A DNA stretch of 7,129 nt from CAZAGD01 sp049699975 (GTDB lineage Bacteria > Desulfobacterota > SM23-61), in the NCBI GenBank assembly GCA_049699975.1, contig JBNAWB010000188.1, positions 1 through 7,129 on the forward strand, read 5' to 3'. Made by a program: the position numbers and the translations under genes. Below the pieces are notes generated by a model. That model did not search any database. It saw nothing but the letters and a program-made list of their open reading frames with translations, and had not been told where the DNA came from. Positions 6,787 through 7,129 of the stretch are shown here, piece by piece; the first letter of the stretch is position 1; every line of letters starts with the position of its first letter.

Positions 6787-7129
6787 CTTCACCACCTGCG
6801 GTACTTTCATTATAATATTGAATTAAACCCATGTATCGTTTTACTGAATTTACTACGCCTTCCCCTTTCTTGTCTTTAAATAGCTTTGTTCTCATGGCTT
6901 TTGTAATAGAATTATCTTCCAATGGGGAATGGTTATCATATAATTTATCAAGAAATTTAACGATTTCAACCTGACCATCCTTTTCAAAAACTACCTCATA
7001 AAAAGGCAGTAAGATATTAAAGAAAATCTCTAAACCTCTGGACTGACCAATGCCTTTTAACGAAATGATATTATTCCATTGCTGTCCAAATTAAGCCAGT
7101 TTAAAAAACCCTCCTATTGATTTTATTAG
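6773..7129 (-). pseudogene. C-terminal part of a DUF2851-like gene, broken by an in-frame stop
   Basis: The minus strand is open from 7090 down to a TGA at 6773-6775, encoding about 105 residues with no plausible start. Recognisable features in order are GIGQSRGLEIFFNILLPF, LEDNSITKAM and VVNSVKRYMGLIQYY. Together these match the C-terminal pattern I know for DUF2851 proteins, whose function is unknown. Immediately upstream a TAA (7091-7093) interrupts the frame, and the last 36 bases before the window edge are open again in the same frame. Another frame over about 7075-7110 reads FLNWLNLDSNG, so two compensating one-base indels could explain the break. The gene may be a decayed copy or contain sequence errors near a contig end. 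Its 3' end overlaps the helicase gene by 14 bases, or by 38 if the longer helicase start is used. The remainder lies outside the window. Confidence 0.6.
6792..6797 (-). promoter_or_regulatory. Probable ribosome-binding site deciding the helicase start
   Basis: On the minus strand this reads AGGTGG, five bases before the ATG at 6786. The alternative ATG at 6810 is preceded only by AT-rich sequence. The site lies inside the end of the DUF2851-like gene, which fits coupled translation. Confidence 0.45.

Noticed and set aside
7109..7115. Strong Shine-Dalgarno-like AGGAGGG on the minus strand, suggesting a gene start
   Set aside because: No ATG, GTG or TTG follows at usable spacing in an open frame, and the downstream DUF2851-like frame is closed by TAA at 7091-7093.

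Overview
The window looks like a bacterial chromosome fragment. Genes are tightly packed, with overlaps of a few tens of bases, ATG, GTG and TTG starts, and visible Shine-Dalgarno motifs in front of several of them. It probably comes from an uncultivated or anaerobic lineage. That is inference from the gene mix and from several repeat-like inverted structures in the only long non-coding stretch. No gene here fixes the phylum.

Layout. Positions 1-1014 hold no credible gene. They carry a patchwork of hairpins and inverted repeats (182-230, 402-514, 618-675) and two diverged copies of one repeat unit (281-370 and 806-886). Next come two plus-strand genes 3 bases apart: a low-specificity L-threonine aldolase (1015-2043, ltaE) and a HAD-superfamily hydrolase of the pyrimidine 5'-nucleotidase type (2047-2712). 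These look like ordinary metabolic genes transcribed together.

Everything to the right is on the minus strand and reads toward the HAD gene, with a 45-base tail-to-tail overlap. In transcription order, from right to left: the C-terminal part of a DUF2851-like gene that runs off the window edge and is broken by an in-frame stop; a large (about 1063 aa) fusion of a phospholipase-D-like nuclease domain to an SNF2-family helicase; a 75-aa protein that may be an antitoxin; and an AbiEii/AbiGii-type nucleotidyltransferase toxin homologue. The junctions are a 14-base overlap (38 with the longer helicase start), a 38-base gap and a 14-base overlap, so the four could form one transcript.

Interpretation. 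The right-hand 4.4 kb reads as an accessory, defence-like module: a nuclease-helicase plus a toxin-antitoxin-like pair, next to two housekeeping genes. The PLD-SNF2 architecture recalls helicases associated with restriction-type systems, but no methyltransferase or other named companion is visible. Whether this is a known system, a remnant or a new arrangement depends on what lies beyond position 7129.
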